A DNA stretch of 64,000 nucleotides from positions 1 through 64,000 of the forward strand of contig OENT01000075.1 of assembly GCA_900239685.1 (NCBI GenBank). The letters run 5' to 3'. The DNA comes from Rotaria macrura. Lineage: Eukaryota; Rotifera; Eurotatoria; Philodinida; Philodinidae. Below are positions 10,645 to 23,579 of this stretch, piece by piece. The translations under genes were made by a program, and so were the position numbers. A model generated the notes under the pieces. That model made no database searches, was not told the origin of the DNA, and saw only the letters and a program-made list of their open reading frames with translations. Every line of letters starts with the position of its first letter. Position 1 is the stretch's first letter.

Positions 10645-13600
10645 AAGAAAACTTGTATATTGATATATATATATATTTCTCTTTCTTTCTTTTTCTCTTA
10701 TTTTCTCTCTGTCTCTGTCTCTCTCTCTATACATACATATTGTCTCTTTATGTTGATTGAATTTTTTTTTAATACTTGCTTAAAACCTTTCATGACCATC
10801 ATTTTGATATATGTTTGCACAAGTATCTATATCGAAGTAATTTATTTGGTAAATTATCTTTTATCTTCAGTGATAAACAGGTGACTCCTTTAATCCTTCT
10901 TTTATTCTATTTGTTGACGAAAGGCTTGCTTACTATGGTGAATTCGATCTTTGAACAAACATTATACAAAAAAAAAGTATTTAAGCAACATTGCGAAGGT
11001 TAAATCAAGAGAAACAGAGTGAGTGAACGAAAAGAAAAAAAAGTAATCATTTCGTGTGTGCTTGTTCATTCGATACGATATAGTGTGAACAACATGAAGT
11101 TTATCATCACTCTCCTCTTTTTTGATCGATAAAATAAGATAGCATTACTGGTGTGTATTCCATCTGACTATTGTTCCCATCGTTACTCACAAATTACTTA
11201 TGATTGTTGGCTTAAGATACCATTCTCACCATCAACGTTGGCTTAAAGATAGGCAAACGAATATATTTATATATATATATATATATATATATTCGTGTGT
11301 GTGCACTCTCCGTTTTTCTTCTCGTTTCTTCTCTCTCATATGAATGTATAAAAGCAACTTTTTATTTGAAAACGATTCAGTCAATTATTTATTTGTCTCA
11401 AATTGCGCTCGATCGTGCGAGTTAGGACGGACAATGACAATGAAGACGAAATTCTTTGTTCGTCTGGCTCGTATTATTGGTGCAATGTATAGAACGACAT
11501 TGATCGAAAAAAAACCTAAATAATCAAACGGTAAGTTTTACTATTCTTGATTGCAGGTATCAAAAAAATGAGAGCCAAAATAGCAAGAGGTCAATCAATT
11601 CATGTGAAGCTCGTCTAAAGTTTAGACACGAGGAATGCTCTTGTCACTCATCAGATGTTCGCACATCACAAGAATCCTATATTAACACGAAGTAATCAGT
11701 AAAATATGGCACTTCTTCAAATGACTCTCTACATGAAGTGGCTTTGTTTTTAGATAAAATAATTCCAAAATTCGTTAAAACTATATGACTATATAGTGAA
11801 GGTCAGGTCAATAACAATGATATGCCGTACTGAAATACTATCAATTTATTAGCAAGGGCTTTCTTTTGTTTCTTTTCTTAATTAAAAATAAGAAAAGAAT
11901 TAGTAAATTAAATAACAGTAAGAATTTTATCGTTCATTTTTTCTTATTCATCAAGCAGAAAAAAAGACAACGACAACAACAATGGCAGTAGCAGCACAAG
12001 AATAATAGTTCATTATTCAAGATTACAAGAAACATTTGTCATACTATCCTCGTGAAGAACAATGCAGTACTTTTTTCTTTTAATAAAAAAGTCTCTGACA
12101 AAAGTCATGTGAGAATTAATTTTGTTATTCCACGACAAAATGTAAAATCCTCCTGTGTATTTGGTTCTATCATGTAAATTCATTCGATAATTTGTTTTCT
12201 ATTATTGTTTTTCAAAATTAAATCTAGAAATAATAAAAAAAACTCATGAACGTAAACATAAAACAGTATTTATTCTTGCTTTTTAATATACGTCGAGCAT
12301 AATAAAATATCATAGAAAGTCTTGCATATAACAAAACAAAAAAGATTTAAGCAGATGTTCATTCACAGTCACAAATGTTGTCAAGATTAATTTCACTTTG
12401 TTAAGTTTAATATTAATTCAAAGCACGATCTTATGTAATGTATTTCTGACTAGAATTATTCTTTAGATAAATACGTATATTTAAAGGCACATCGTGATGG
12501 CACGATTTCCTCTCTTCTTTTCTCTGTCACTATCTTCATGTCATTTAACACATAGATTATAGAACTCTTATCTTGATCTGAGTATATGCAGACGGATTCA
12601 TCGTTCAGTTGATGTCTATCGGATGAAATTTTATGACAGATAAGATAATCTATCTCTTCTTTTTTTTCCAATTATTACTATTTTATTAAGTTTGAATTAT
12701 TAAATATGATAATAAATAATGAGATCAACCGATTTAGCTTTTGCTCGAGTCGATGAAGTTGAAGTCTTTCATTTAACAACTTGTTTTACAGTAATGATAG
12801 TATAGACTGTGATGAATAAAGTAGTCTTTTTTTGTCATGTCATTCACAATCAACTGAAAATAATGAAACGAGTATTTAGGCAGGAAAAAAACCAAATATA
12901 ATAGACATATTTTTTGCAGTTCTATTTAGGAAGTGAATAACTTTTCATCTAACATCTGTGTACTTGGCATTTTGTTAATTAAGAAAATAGGTGTGGTATC
13001 TTCGAAATATTGCAACATATGAAAACGGAGTGTATTGCAGATAGATCAACCATTTTTCTAGTGAATCCATATTCACATGAGAACAAAACTATACTAGGGA
13101 ATAGTCAAGAGTCTATTTCTATTACAGCGGCAAAAACATCATTACATGAAATCAAATGTTAGTAAGTACTTGATGATTCATGTTACAAATTTCCTATTTA
13201 AATACAGGATATTTTCTCTGAAAATAATGTTGTTTCTCTCAAAACGCTTCTTGAATAAAAACATTGAAGCATGAAGTGAGATTTTATTTTTTGATTCTAT
13301 GAAGTATAAATAACATAAATTAGAAAGAATTTCTTTTCTTCCATAATAAACTGAATCCATTTCTATCGTGAGTTCATCTTGTGTTCTATGTCTTGCATAA
13401 GACAGTTCTATATTTTTTATCGTGAACCATACTCATCTAGGATCAAGTCATTTATACAGTGAGAAAAAACAAGAGCAACTACTGTGCGTACTCCTCATTA
13501 GACTTTTTTCAATGAATTATCTGCAAGATGTAATTAGATAATAGAGCTCATTAATAGGGTTTACTATTAAATTTTGAGAGATTAGAAATCATGCCGTAAG

Positions 13601-13785
13601 GGTATCACCGCACATATACATTGTTATTTTGAAGATCTAATTGCTAATTTTCGTCCTTTCACTGTTATGAAATATATCTTCGTATAAGACTTTTATATGA
13701 ATATTAAGTATTCTGCCATAAAAACATTTTTCTTTGTAAGCTCTATTCATTTCATTGTAGAGCGTTACTATCGATCAATTCTAAT
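10645..13785. other. Intergenic with AT microsatellites, no gene recognised
   Basis: Contains (TA)n tracts at about 10660-10676 and 11263-11291 and a pyrimidine-rich stretch at 10677-10735. A good 3' splice site (TTTCATTGTAG ending at 13760) lies 25 bp before the GPCR start codon, so the 3' end of this region probably includes a 5' UTR intron of that gene. Confidence 0.45.
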
Positions 13786-15126
13786 ATGACAATGTTGTAT
13801 CAAAATTATACAATTATTGTTCCAATACGATCTACAGCCACAACACCCAGGGTAGAACATGAAGGAAGTGGTTGTGAATCTGAAATATTAATGTTAATAA
13901 TGAAAATTCAGCCGATATTTTTATTAATGTTTGGTTTTATAGCAAATTTATGTTCATTTGCTGTACTTATACAACCACGACTACGTCGTCGACCAACATT
14001 TTCATATCTCGGTTTTCTCAGTTTATCCAATGCACTTTTATCTTTAATTCATGCTTTTTTTACTATAATTGGTGTTTATTTTGGTTTAACATTAGAGAAT
14101 CTGCCGTTGTTTATATTTTGTCGCCTATTAAATCGATTTTTAATCGATTTTTTAACACACTTTTCACTACTGACACTAACGGCTGTTGATCTTGATCGTT
14201 GCCGTACAGTAACATCAAAAACAACAGTAAATCAACGTTATAATCATCGAGAAGGTGGTCGTCAAGATGGATGTGTGAAAGCATTTGTTCACGTATGTTT
14301 AATTGAATTGTCGTTTGCGTTAGTTTTATTCTCTCTTGATTTACATTGGTTAACATCATATGGGTTTACTAAACAACATACAAATTCAAATGAAATTGTA
14401 CAGATAACTATGTGTGCGATCGCAGAAAATAATGGGTATCAATCATTCTATGGAAAATATCTGACATCAATATTACCGATTATCGAATTGGCTATATTTG
14501 GAATCGTACCTTTCTCTATAAGTTTCATTACAACGATAATTATCATAAGACATCTATCAACAAAGTATACGTCAATGCATTCTAATAATAAACATTTGAA
14601 ACATTCACGCCGTCGAATAGAATTGCATTTATCGATATCACTCATTTCACTTAATTGTGTGTACATATTATTTACTACACCACATAATATATTCAGCGTA
14701 TATATAGGACGATTACATAATCAATTGGAGATTAAGCATGAAAATGAAGATGAAATATGTTCCTTGGCATTTACACAAAAAAGTTTGGATTTATTACAAC
14801 AATGTTATTTTATGTCAACATTTTTTCTATATATATTAACGAATAAACGTTTTCGAGAAGAATTCTTTCGATTAATGCGATGTTTGGTATTTATTTTATT
14901 TCGACATAAGAATACAAACGGCTTACAAATACAAACATCAACATTTCGTCATCGAATGAAGAATGATAATAATCATTTACATCCTTCTCATCTTAATCCT
15001 GATACTCGCATTGAACAAAATTTCTTAGAAGCACCACATCAAGATCAATATGTATCTGGAAGTTTGAGTTCCATTAGTGATGCTCTCGAATCGAACGAAT
15101 TAGTACCAACTTTTAAAAATAAGTAA
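13786..15126 (+). CDS. Seven-transmembrane receptor, divergent rhodopsin-like (class A) GPCR
   Basis: Intronless 446-aa ORF. Seven hydrophobic segments lie near residues 35-63, 76-99, 108-135, 165-188, 226-255, 280-306 and 333-352. An extracellular N-terminus has one N-glycosylation site (NYT at 7-9). Cys112 before TM3 and Cys210 in loop 2 would form the usual disulfide. TM3 ends in DRC (137-139) instead of DRY. TM1 has the expected Asn54. TM6 holds the proline of TTPHN. TM7 lacks a clean NPxxY and reads FFLYILTNKRFREEF, a form seen in invertebrate peptide-receptor-like proteins. The tail is about 85 residues, hydrophilic. Expected to act at the plasma membrane through G proteins; ligand unknown. 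The start could instead be the second ATG (Met3). Confidence 0.85.
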   Translation: MTMLYQNYTIIVPIRSTATTPRVEHEGSGCESEILMLIMKIQPIFLLMFGFIANLCSFAVLIQPRLRRRPTFSYLGFLSLSNALLSLIHAFFTIIGVYFGLTLENLPLFIFCRLLNRFLIDFLTHFSLLTLTAVDLDRCRTVTSKTTVNQRYNHREGGRQDGCVKAFVHVCLIELSFALVLFSLDLHWLTSYGFTKQHTNSNEIVQITMCAIAENNGYQSFYGKYLTSILPIIELAIFGIVPFSISFITTIIIIRHLSTKYTSMHSNNKHLKHSRRRIELHLSISLISLNCVYILFTTPHNIFSVYIGRLHNQLEIKHENEDEICSLAFTQKSLDLLQQCYFMSTFFLYILTNKRFREEFFRLMRCLVFILFRHKNTNGLQIQTSTFRHRMKNDNNHLHPSHLNPDTRIEQNFLEAPHQDQYVSGSLSSISDALESNELVPTFKNK

Positions 15127-16616
15127 AATACATTACTCAAACATGAACTCTTCAAGAGAATGTTTCTTATTTGTCTTTTATAATGAATATATTTACTTAC
15201 TTAATTAAGAAAGTTGATTGTACCTTTTAGCTACTCGTCGATCAATATTTGCATATATTCATGATAGAATACCAATCGAACTATTGCTTTAAAGATATTA
15301 TTAGTATAATTTATTTAAGATCACTTAAATGATATGGAAAAAAGACTCTAATAAAAAATTATCAATGAACTATTACAAGGAAGTTCACGAGAATGTTTTC
15401 TTTTCAAATAGATTCAATTTATTAATCTTGATAATCAACATTGATATTTAAGAATGTTTTCTTTTAAAGAAAGAAAATTGTGAACTTCCCCCATTATTCT
15501 TTGAGAGCATTTTTTTTGTCATTGGGGAGTAGTTTCAAGATGAGCTCTATAATTTTTGTCTTTTCCGTGTATAATTACAAACTATACTTTAGTTGAATTT
15601 TTTCCTCTTTTGAACAAAGAACCAAGAGATGATATTCAGATTTGTTTGATTCAAATACATGCCGTATACTTCTATTTTACTGTTGAAAATTTAATTCCTC
15701 CAGTCGAATACTGTTCTTTTTATTGGATACTCTCATGCTTTATATTGTAGTATGATCGACAAGGAAAATTGTAAAAGAAAAAGGGTTATTTCAATGTTTC
15801 GTTTGTTCGCTTTCTCCATGTGCTTGTGAAAGTTTTCATAGTTTGTCAATAAAAATATTTTTTTCTTGTCACAATGAATTTTTACTCGTAAATATGCCAA
15901 AATTTTTCTTTGTGTTATGCAAGCTTCATTTTTGTATTGTGCTCGTTTTATAATTTGAAAATAAAAGTCGGTGAGCAGCAGTGCCGTTTACTATTATGGT
16001 AAGTTGCCATTAAGACGAAAGAAAAACCTTTTAAGACAAGAAAATGAATAACGATGGTGAGTTGATTGCTAATCAGATTTATTTTTTCCATCATCAATAC
16101 AATTCAATATGTATGATCATTTTATGAACTAATCGAAATATTATATATATAGGATGTGTACTGGATGTGAATATTTATGCTATCAATCAAGAACAATAAC
16201 ATGTATGATGAATTCTCAATGGACATGTATTCATGATAAAGAGAGAATAGATACAAATATTAATCGAGTGCGAAATTTTATTTTTATTTGTGAGCCGAAC
16301 GAAAAAATCAAGCAAACTCAGTGTAACCATGAGCGACATCTATTTGAGAAACTTTTATAACTATTTTACTGACGTACATTAATACTGCTCTCTTGAAAAA
16401 AATCATTAAATCTTTAATAAATGTGTACTGATATTAGCCTACCGACAGATGTATGTTGCCAAGGTGAGATAAAGTACTGTTATGGCGACGCCAAAGCAGT
16501 TTGTAACAGAAGACAAGGAAACTTTGTATTTAAGACAACTTCTTAGTATAACTGTTGATTTCAGATAATTAGTCATTTGATTAATCTATACTTAGATTGA
16601 AAAGAAGTAAACAGTG
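15127..16616. other. Intergenic, no gene supported
   Basis: Lies between the GPCR and the RPGR-like gene. A 68-aa ORF at 16154-16360 has several Cys but no family resemblance and no exon that would join it in frame. Confidence 0.4.
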
Positions 16617-19600
16617 ATGGCTAACAATGAAAATGATAATGATTCTCCACAAGTTTATCTGTTGGGTAAAACTTACTTAGTTAACAATCAAGCACAGTTT
16701 TATATTCGAAATGATCCTATCGTTCATATGGCTGCTGGAGATCGGCATTCTATTATTGTAACGAAATCAGGTCGTGCCTTTGCCTTTGGTGACAATAGTT
16801 CAGGTAGAAACATGATATTGTCTATTCTTTTTTTTATCATACAAAGAAAAACGACGTTCTAGGTCAATTGGGTCTTGGTCATACGAATAATGTTGAAAAA
16901 GTTTCTTGTATTAAAAGTTTAAAGTTCGGTGAGAGTGGTGAAAAAGTTATACTAGCTGCATGCGGTCGGGAAGCATCGTTAGTTGCAACGAATCATGGTA
17001 CACTTTATGCCTTTGGATCAAACAATCGTTCACAACTGGGAATTAAATCAACTGAAAAAGAAACGATTCATTCTAAACCAGAAAAGGTTGACTATTTCAC
17101 AGAGTTAAAAGAAGAAATCAGCTGGAAACAAATAGCTATGGGTGCTGAACATTCTTGTGCATTAACCGAAGAAGGTGTTGTATATATTTGGGGTTCAAAC
17201 GAGGATGGTCAGTGCGGACAAACAAGTCGAATTAATACAGTATCAACACCAAGAGAACTTCGACTTAAGTCAGACGATGAATCCATTGCAATGTAGGAAT
17301 ACAGATGTGATGATAGGAATTGATTGTAATTTCTGCTTTTAGATCATGTGGCTATTATCATACAGCAGTAATTAACTCAAAAGGTTTCTTATATTTATTT
17401 GGAAATAATGATGATAGACAATTAGGACGCTCAATCCCTGATAAGTTTGCTGGTCCAATACAAATTTCAATGCCAGGTAAAGTTAAAGCTGTTGCCTGTG
17501 GTAATCAACATACTATGGTATTGATTGAAAATGGACAAGTGCTTGCATGTGGTATGTTTTATTCTCCTATTTGTTTAATCTTATCGAAATAGAAAGTATA
17601 GACACTGAGTTTCATTAAAATCTAAAGCAAACATAGGAGATCCAAGTACCACGAAGTTTTAACAATTGTATTAGAAAGAAGATGATTCAGATGCGTTGTT
17701 ACGTTGCAGAAGATTTCTGGGAAACGATTGAACTATGAATTCTCAAACCTCTATGGTAGATGATATATCAGAACTAGTCGTAGATGTCGAATTCTTTCTG
17801 CATCGTAATAAAAAGAGTTCTAGTACTGAGCATTATTCCAAGTTAATTCGTTCTCTTGTAAACAGTTATATTTCATATTTTATTTCTTTTTGTTTGAAAA
17901 TATTGTTTCCTTCGTTTAGGAGAACCAAAATTGTGGAAATTTTGTAAACATGGTTCAGACCCATTATTACATAGAAAATAGAATCTGTAAACTTTCTGTT
18001 TAGAGATTAATGCTTTAAGATGATATGAAGTTCGTCTACAATGTCTTCTCGAAATGTCATTTTGGGGAGTTCACATATATTTTCGAAGAACTGCAATGAG
18101 TGTAAGTTTAGAGTTGAAGCTTTTCGACTTCCTAACCCTTCCTATTGCAGATATTCCGACCCTCCATTACATACTTGAAGTGTCAAAATAAAATAATGAA
18201 TATGTTTAACAGTTTTTTTAAACCATTCTATTCAATACTTATAATTGTAAACCAATAATTGAAGAGAAAAATTATGACATTGAAATTTTCACGGTCAATT
18301 GCATAAAAATCAAACAAAAAATAAGGTATTTGTCAGGAAAAAACTGCAAATTTTTTAACTCTACACTTTCTGCATGTTATATTATTAAAATGAGGAAGCT
18401 ATAGAGGACATGAAAATTTCGCATTGTCCCCCTGAAATGAACTAGACTAACAAGCCTGCTACATCATGACATACAACCAGAAGATAGATCCTACGTAGAA
18501 TTGGAACGTTAAGAACGCGAGGATCAAAGAAAAAAAATACGTTTTTGTTCTTGATTACTGTCAGCTTTATCTCAAAAAGGAGAAATTCAGAAGTTTCGAT
18601 GATCGAATGATTCTCTTTTCCCTTTTGGAAATCGTCGTTTTGAGCAAGAATTCTACGAAGTTGAGTCGCATGTAGCAGTTGCATTCGAATAAAAACTATG
18701 CTAAATGGATCCTAACCAAATGACATTAATTACTTCCGATGCAAGCTTTAATATGGTATCAGGCATGATGGTACACTAATCTTCAAGGCATTACACTTCA
18801 CGTGTTATGTCTGTTAAAGAAGGAATACGTTACTTTCTCCTGAAATACATTCCAAATATTTCTTATTTCAATGATGACGATCTTGATTTCATTACTTTAA
18901 GTATTTCAAATAATCAAACTTACATAGCACAGTTTCATACATGAATAAGCATTTGTCACGAGTAAACTCACAGCACACTACTTTTTGATTGAATTGACGA
19001 CGAGACCTAAAAAAAGCAAGTCAAGTTCGAAAATTTTGTTAAGTTAGGTCCAACATTTTCATCAGAATACTGGTGACTTTGATTTTACTCATAAGATTTG
19101 CCATTGACGTTTTTCTTTTCATTGAGTGACAAAAAATATTTTCTCCAGTTACAGATTGTTCAGATCATTGATCCAATTTAATCGAATCATTCTTTTCTGT
19201 ATACATGAATGCTTCCATTGAATATTTTCTTACAAGGGCATGGTGATCGTGGTCAACTTGGCTTGGGTTCCAAAGTCTTAGCAGCAGAAACCTTTGAAAT
19301 TGTCGACGGTCAACCTAGACATCCTACAGCGATAGCTACTGGTGAAGGACATTCAGTTATTATTGGTGCTCGTGGTGATATGTATGTATTTGGTGATGGT
19401 AAACATGGAAAATTAGGTTCAGCAACATTTTCAAATATATTTGAGCCACGTTTAGTCGATAAATTTAAATCATTTAATGTTCTTAAAGTTGTTTGTGGTG
19501 GTTGTCAAACCATTGTTCTTGCTCAGAAGAAAACTGATGAACAAGATCACGTCTCAGGAAGTGACGAAGATATTGGAAGTATGTTCACCATGATGATTTC

Positions 19601-20836
19601 AACAATAGGAAAAATAACATACGCATATCTGTTTCACTTTGAATTTATTCTTTAGATAAGACCCTTGCATCAACTCTACACGACAAAAGCTACGCACGAA
19701 ACATGCGTAATAAAACAATCACTGATCGTAAAAGTGTTCTCGGCGATTCTACTGATACAACCGTTCGACAAGTTAGACCACTGGGTACATCAAATCCTTT
19801 ACGTATTGAATCGGATGATGATAGATCTGATGATATATTATCAGAATCAATGAAAAGTGCTACATTCAATCAAACACATACGATAACAAATGGTAAATTT
19901 CGTCCAACTCAAAGCACGTCATTAAATCGTGCCAGTTTCCGTTCCAACGATGGAGATTCGAAACTACTAAGAACAGGTGCTTTAGATCGAACAGTTCGTC
20001 TCAATACAGATGCAGATGATTCAATGAAATCAAATACTCGTTCTCCAATAATGGATAAATCACCTGTACGTAATACACGATTCGATGTTGCGAATCCACT
20101 ACAACCCATCAAAAAGAAACAAGATTCAGATGAAGAAAAATCATCATCAGAAGAAGCAACCAAACCGATTAGTAAGAAACCCGAACGAGTAATGAATCCT
20201 GTACGAAATGACCGCAAAGATTCTCCTGTAGTTCGACGTAAAGATGAAAGTGACAGCGATGATAATCAATATAAAAGTTCACCTCCTATAAAATCATCTA
20301 TGAGTGAGACACTAAATCGAAAATCACGTCCACAAAAACAATCCATGGATGATGATGAAGACGAGAAACGGAAAAAAGATAATGACGACGACGACGACGA
20401 CGACGACGACGATGATGATGATGACGATGCAGAGGAAGAAGAGGAAGAAGACAATCGAAAATGGTCCAATCGTCGTAGTAAACAACAACAACCACCACCA
20501 CCTGCTCGTCGAAGTTCATTGCCGCATCAATCACGTTCAGGAGCGCCTCATTCAGCAAGGGATGGAAATCAAACCATCGGTGCCAAACCAGCTGATGGTG
20601 TTCGAGGTAGTTTTCGTTCAGCGGCAACAAGACCGCTCGTCAAGCCGACTACATCAGCTGCAAATGCTGATACTCCAAAAAAAGAAACACCACCTGCAGA
20701 ACAGCCCGGATTTTTTGCACGAATCTTCGGCTCAAAATCAGCATCAACACCACCGGCAACGGCAACACCACCTCCGCCTCAACCGACGAAAACACCTGCA
20801 GCAAATACTAGTTCAAGAACATGTTTAATTATGTAG
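16617..20836 (+). CDS. RPGR: RPGR-like RCC1-propeller protein with acidic linker and CaaX box
   Basis: Five exons: 16617-16803, 16863-17292, 17343-17551, 19237-19578 and 19656-20836. All junctions are GT-AG and in phase, giving 2349 nt, 782 aa. Residues about 10-375 form an RCC1 beta-propeller with repeated cores (DRHSIIVTKSGRAFAFGDNSSGQLG split by intron 1, EHSCALTEEGVVYIWGSNEDGQ, ISCGYYHTAV, FGDGKHGKLG). The opening (YLLGKT, a short loop, then IRNDPIVHMAAGD) and ISCGYYH match RPGR better than RCC1 or HERC proteins. Residues about 395-770 are disordered, with 15-16 consecutive Asp followed by six Glu near 632-655, comparable in position and charge to the acidic region of vertebrate RPGR. The chain ends CLIM, a prenylation (CaaX) signal, as in constitutive RPGR. 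Vertebrate RPGR works at the ciliary transition zone with RPGRIP1, PDE6D and Rab8. AATAAA lies at 21112. Confidence 0.85.
17552..19236 (+). other. Long intron 3 of the RPGR-like gene
   Basis: 1685 bp, against 50-77 bp for the other three introns. The flanking exons join within a Cys-Gly pair of the propeller with no repeat missing. No transposon termini or coding remnants were found inside; the 70-80 aa ORFs look random. Confidence 0.6.
20382..20451 (+). repeat. GAC/GAT then GAA/GAG codon repeat encoding the acidic tract
   Basis: Trinucleotide repeat inside exon 5 of the RPGR-like gene, mostly GAC changing to GAT and then GAA/GAG. It encodes Asp15-16, Ala, Glu6. Mixed codons argue for some selection on charge rather than a fresh slippage product, though length polymorphism is likely. 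Confidence 0.85.
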
Positions 20837-22868
20837 AGCAAAAGGTTGTCAATGGCATAAACAGTCTGTATATATAAATCGTCTGTCTGTTGGTTTTGAA
20901 AACATGATTTTCTAATGCTATTTGTCTGCCAGTAAAGAGTTGGTTTGATTAGATTTTCATTCGTAGAAGGTGAACTTATTCAAGTTGGGTTTTTTTTTGA
21001 TTTTCTATTTATTTATTCGATTGTTGAAATCAATATTGCTAACATTAAAAGAAACTAGAAACTTTGCTGATTTTTCAATCGATTTTAATACAGTGGAAAT
21101 AACAGTTCACGAATAAAGTAATAAATAAAAATCATCTGTTAAAGTTTATTTTCTAGTCATTGATCGATGTTTCTTCTTGGAAGATATTATCAATTGGGAA
21201 GATGAGCATGCGTGTAACTATCGCATGAATAGTAAACTTATACCGATTCGCTTGAGAAACTAAATTAAAGTATAATTTGAATTAAATATTGAGCTAGTTG
21301 TGAAACCGATAAGATTTATCTTTCAAGAAAAAACAAACAAAGAGGGAACAACAAACTCCGAGACTCCCGCAACATCTGAAGTTCTCAAAAATAGAATATT
21401 TTGTATTTTCTTCTAGATGTATTATCATTCCATAAAATAAGATACAGTAAAGTCTAAGATGATCTGAATCATTCACAAAATAGCTTTTAGTAAATGTTCA
21501 GAAGCATCAATTTGTTCATTGTCTGCATTAGATATAGTGGCTAAGTAATTGATATAACACTTCCAATCAACTAACATGTAAGCTTGTTCATAGAAAAACT
21601 AACTGATAGTCATTTTTTGCAAGAGAATTTTGCACCGAAAAATCAAACAGCATACACGTTCAATTTTTATCACGTTTACGCTTCGTTTTGCTAATGTTGA
21701 ATTTAATGGCTAAAGATTCTGGTAAACGATATGAAAGCATTGAAAGAGTAGCAAGCAGCTCTCCTTGTATGCAAAGCAATGCTTTAATAACTTGGACTTC
21801 TTTTTAGCGAGAAAGAGTAAATCCTTGAAGCAAAGGTAAATGTCCAATAAATCTATCAAGTCTTTCTCACTATTTTTCATGCATCTTTATAAGAACAGCT
21901 GTCTTCAGAGTTACATTTCGGTTTGTATAGAAAGGATATAAGGAATTCTTTTAAAATTCCGTTTAGGTTGTTCTGTGTCATTGATTTTATTTATTAATAA
22001 GTTAAGAAATGATTTGGCAGCTAGGTTGCCTTTGTTAGACAAGCTACATTAATATGTACATTCAGACACGCAAACACACACACACACATATATAGACGCA
22101 TGGTTTTTCTTTCATTTTCTTTTGCTTCTTTCGTTAGTTGCAAGTCTACAATAGGAGACAAGTAGTAGAAAAAGATGAGCAATAGTTTATAACAGACTTG
22201 ATATCGGGATCTGCCTGTGTAAAATCTTAAAACTGATCGATTTTCACCGATTTTTCGCCATCTTTTTAATGAAAATGATTGGTAAAGTGAGTTCTCTTTG
22301 TTTTTCGTGTTTGACTGCCTATGGAAATCTTCAATTCTATTCTTGAAATTTTCCAACTGTCAGCCTTAATTTAACGTTGACATCATATTTATTTGAAGTT
22401 TTACTTCAATGGAAAAATATTATTTCCTACCTAATAGTTATTCACTGATTGAAATATTCTTTCTACGAAAAACGAAGTAGAATATTCCTCATGTTTTGGA
22501 GTAAATTTTGTTGATATTACTTTAAGAATACGTTCACAATGTCGAGTTTTATTCTTATTTTCTCTGCTCATATGTGATCGTTTTCTTTTACCTATGATCT
22601 TTTGATCACAGTCAGATTGAGTTATGTATCAAGTACCCGATTTCTTACGAACGTCTAGAACGTAAAGATAGTTTAAATCAATCTACATAGACGGATAGAA
22701 GTTGATAAACTGCATCCGCTAATATGTAAAAACACCCCTTTAAATCAACTGTGCAAGATAGCAGGAATAGTTCAAATCAAAGTTAGTCTACGAACGTTGA
22801 CGTAATGATAATCAAATTTTATTTAAATCATTTAAAACAACGAACTAATATTCCTCAATTAAAACTAT
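20837..22868. other. Intergenic, no gene recognised
   Basis: 3' flank of the RPGR-like gene, then AT-rich sequence with a (CA)n tract at about 22072-22086. The 111-aa minus-strand ORF at 22021-22356 has no recognisable content. Confidence 0.45.
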
Positions 22869-23579
22869 GCCCGTAAACATCCACAACGATATTATCGAAA
22901 TTGCTTCAACAATATACATAATTGTCTACGTACATGAAGAAAATGCTAATGAGCATTTAGGAACATCGCTTTTCCTGAAGAGATGTTCGAAAGAAGAATA
23001 CTCCAGTTATATAATTTTATTCTGAACGAATATCATCTCTAACTGTTTCTTGAATGGTTGCTAGGAAAGAAAATAAAACCTTTTAAAATTAATCGAAATA
23101 TGTCCTCTTTTTTTTAGAACTCAATGAATTGTATTTCCGTAGAAAGAAAAGTGTACTCCTATCTAAAAACTTTGCTAAGATATGAATCCCGTTATTTAAT
23201 TATATATAAGTTAGGTTTAGGTGAAATCTGAGCCTAATTTGTGGAACTAATCTCTTAGCAAAGATACGAGAGAAGTTCGTATTTTTCTTTCCGTGAAAAT
23301 ACAATTCATAGAATTCGACAAGAGAGGACGTGTTTTAAGTAATTTTAACTGGTTGTCTTTGTTTTTTTCGGTAGAAATTTCATGAAAATTCCATAGATCA
23401 AACTCATTCCCAAGATCCACTCAGAATAAAATTTCATTGTTTGAATGTCCATTTTTTGACTACGATCTCTTCCAGAGAAAAAAGGTGTTCCTAGACTATC
23501 ATCAGCATACTTTCGTGATGTTTGTAGATGATTATGTATGTTGAAGTGATTTCTGTAAAATTTTCATGTATTTATGGGC
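22869..23579. mobile_element. Long degenerate inverted repeat (possible ancient fold-back element)
   Basis: About 330 bp from 22869 pair with the reverse complement of the sequence ending at 23579. Matched blocks, left to right-complement, include GCCCGTAAACAT with GCCCATAAATACAT, CTTCAACA..ATACATAAT, TTTAGGAACA with TCTAGGAACA, AATTTTATTCTGA (13 identical), TTAAAATTA, ATGAATTGTATTT and CTTTGCTAAGA. By eye the arms agree at roughly 70-75% with small indels; the loop is about 60 bp near 23190-23250. No ORF and no convincing target duplication. Probably a decayed fold-back transposon. Confidence 0.6.

Noticed and set aside
16154..16360. Cys-containing 68-aa ORF after a possible splice acceptor
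   Set aside because: Joining it to the small upstream ATG (about 16044) at the nearby GTGAGT donor changes frame and gives an early stop; no family match.
20266..20828. Overlapping ORFs rich in Ser, Arg/His or Met/Thr opposite or shifted to the acidic tract
   Set aside because: Shadows of the GAC/GAT repeat in other frames of the RPGR-like exon 5.
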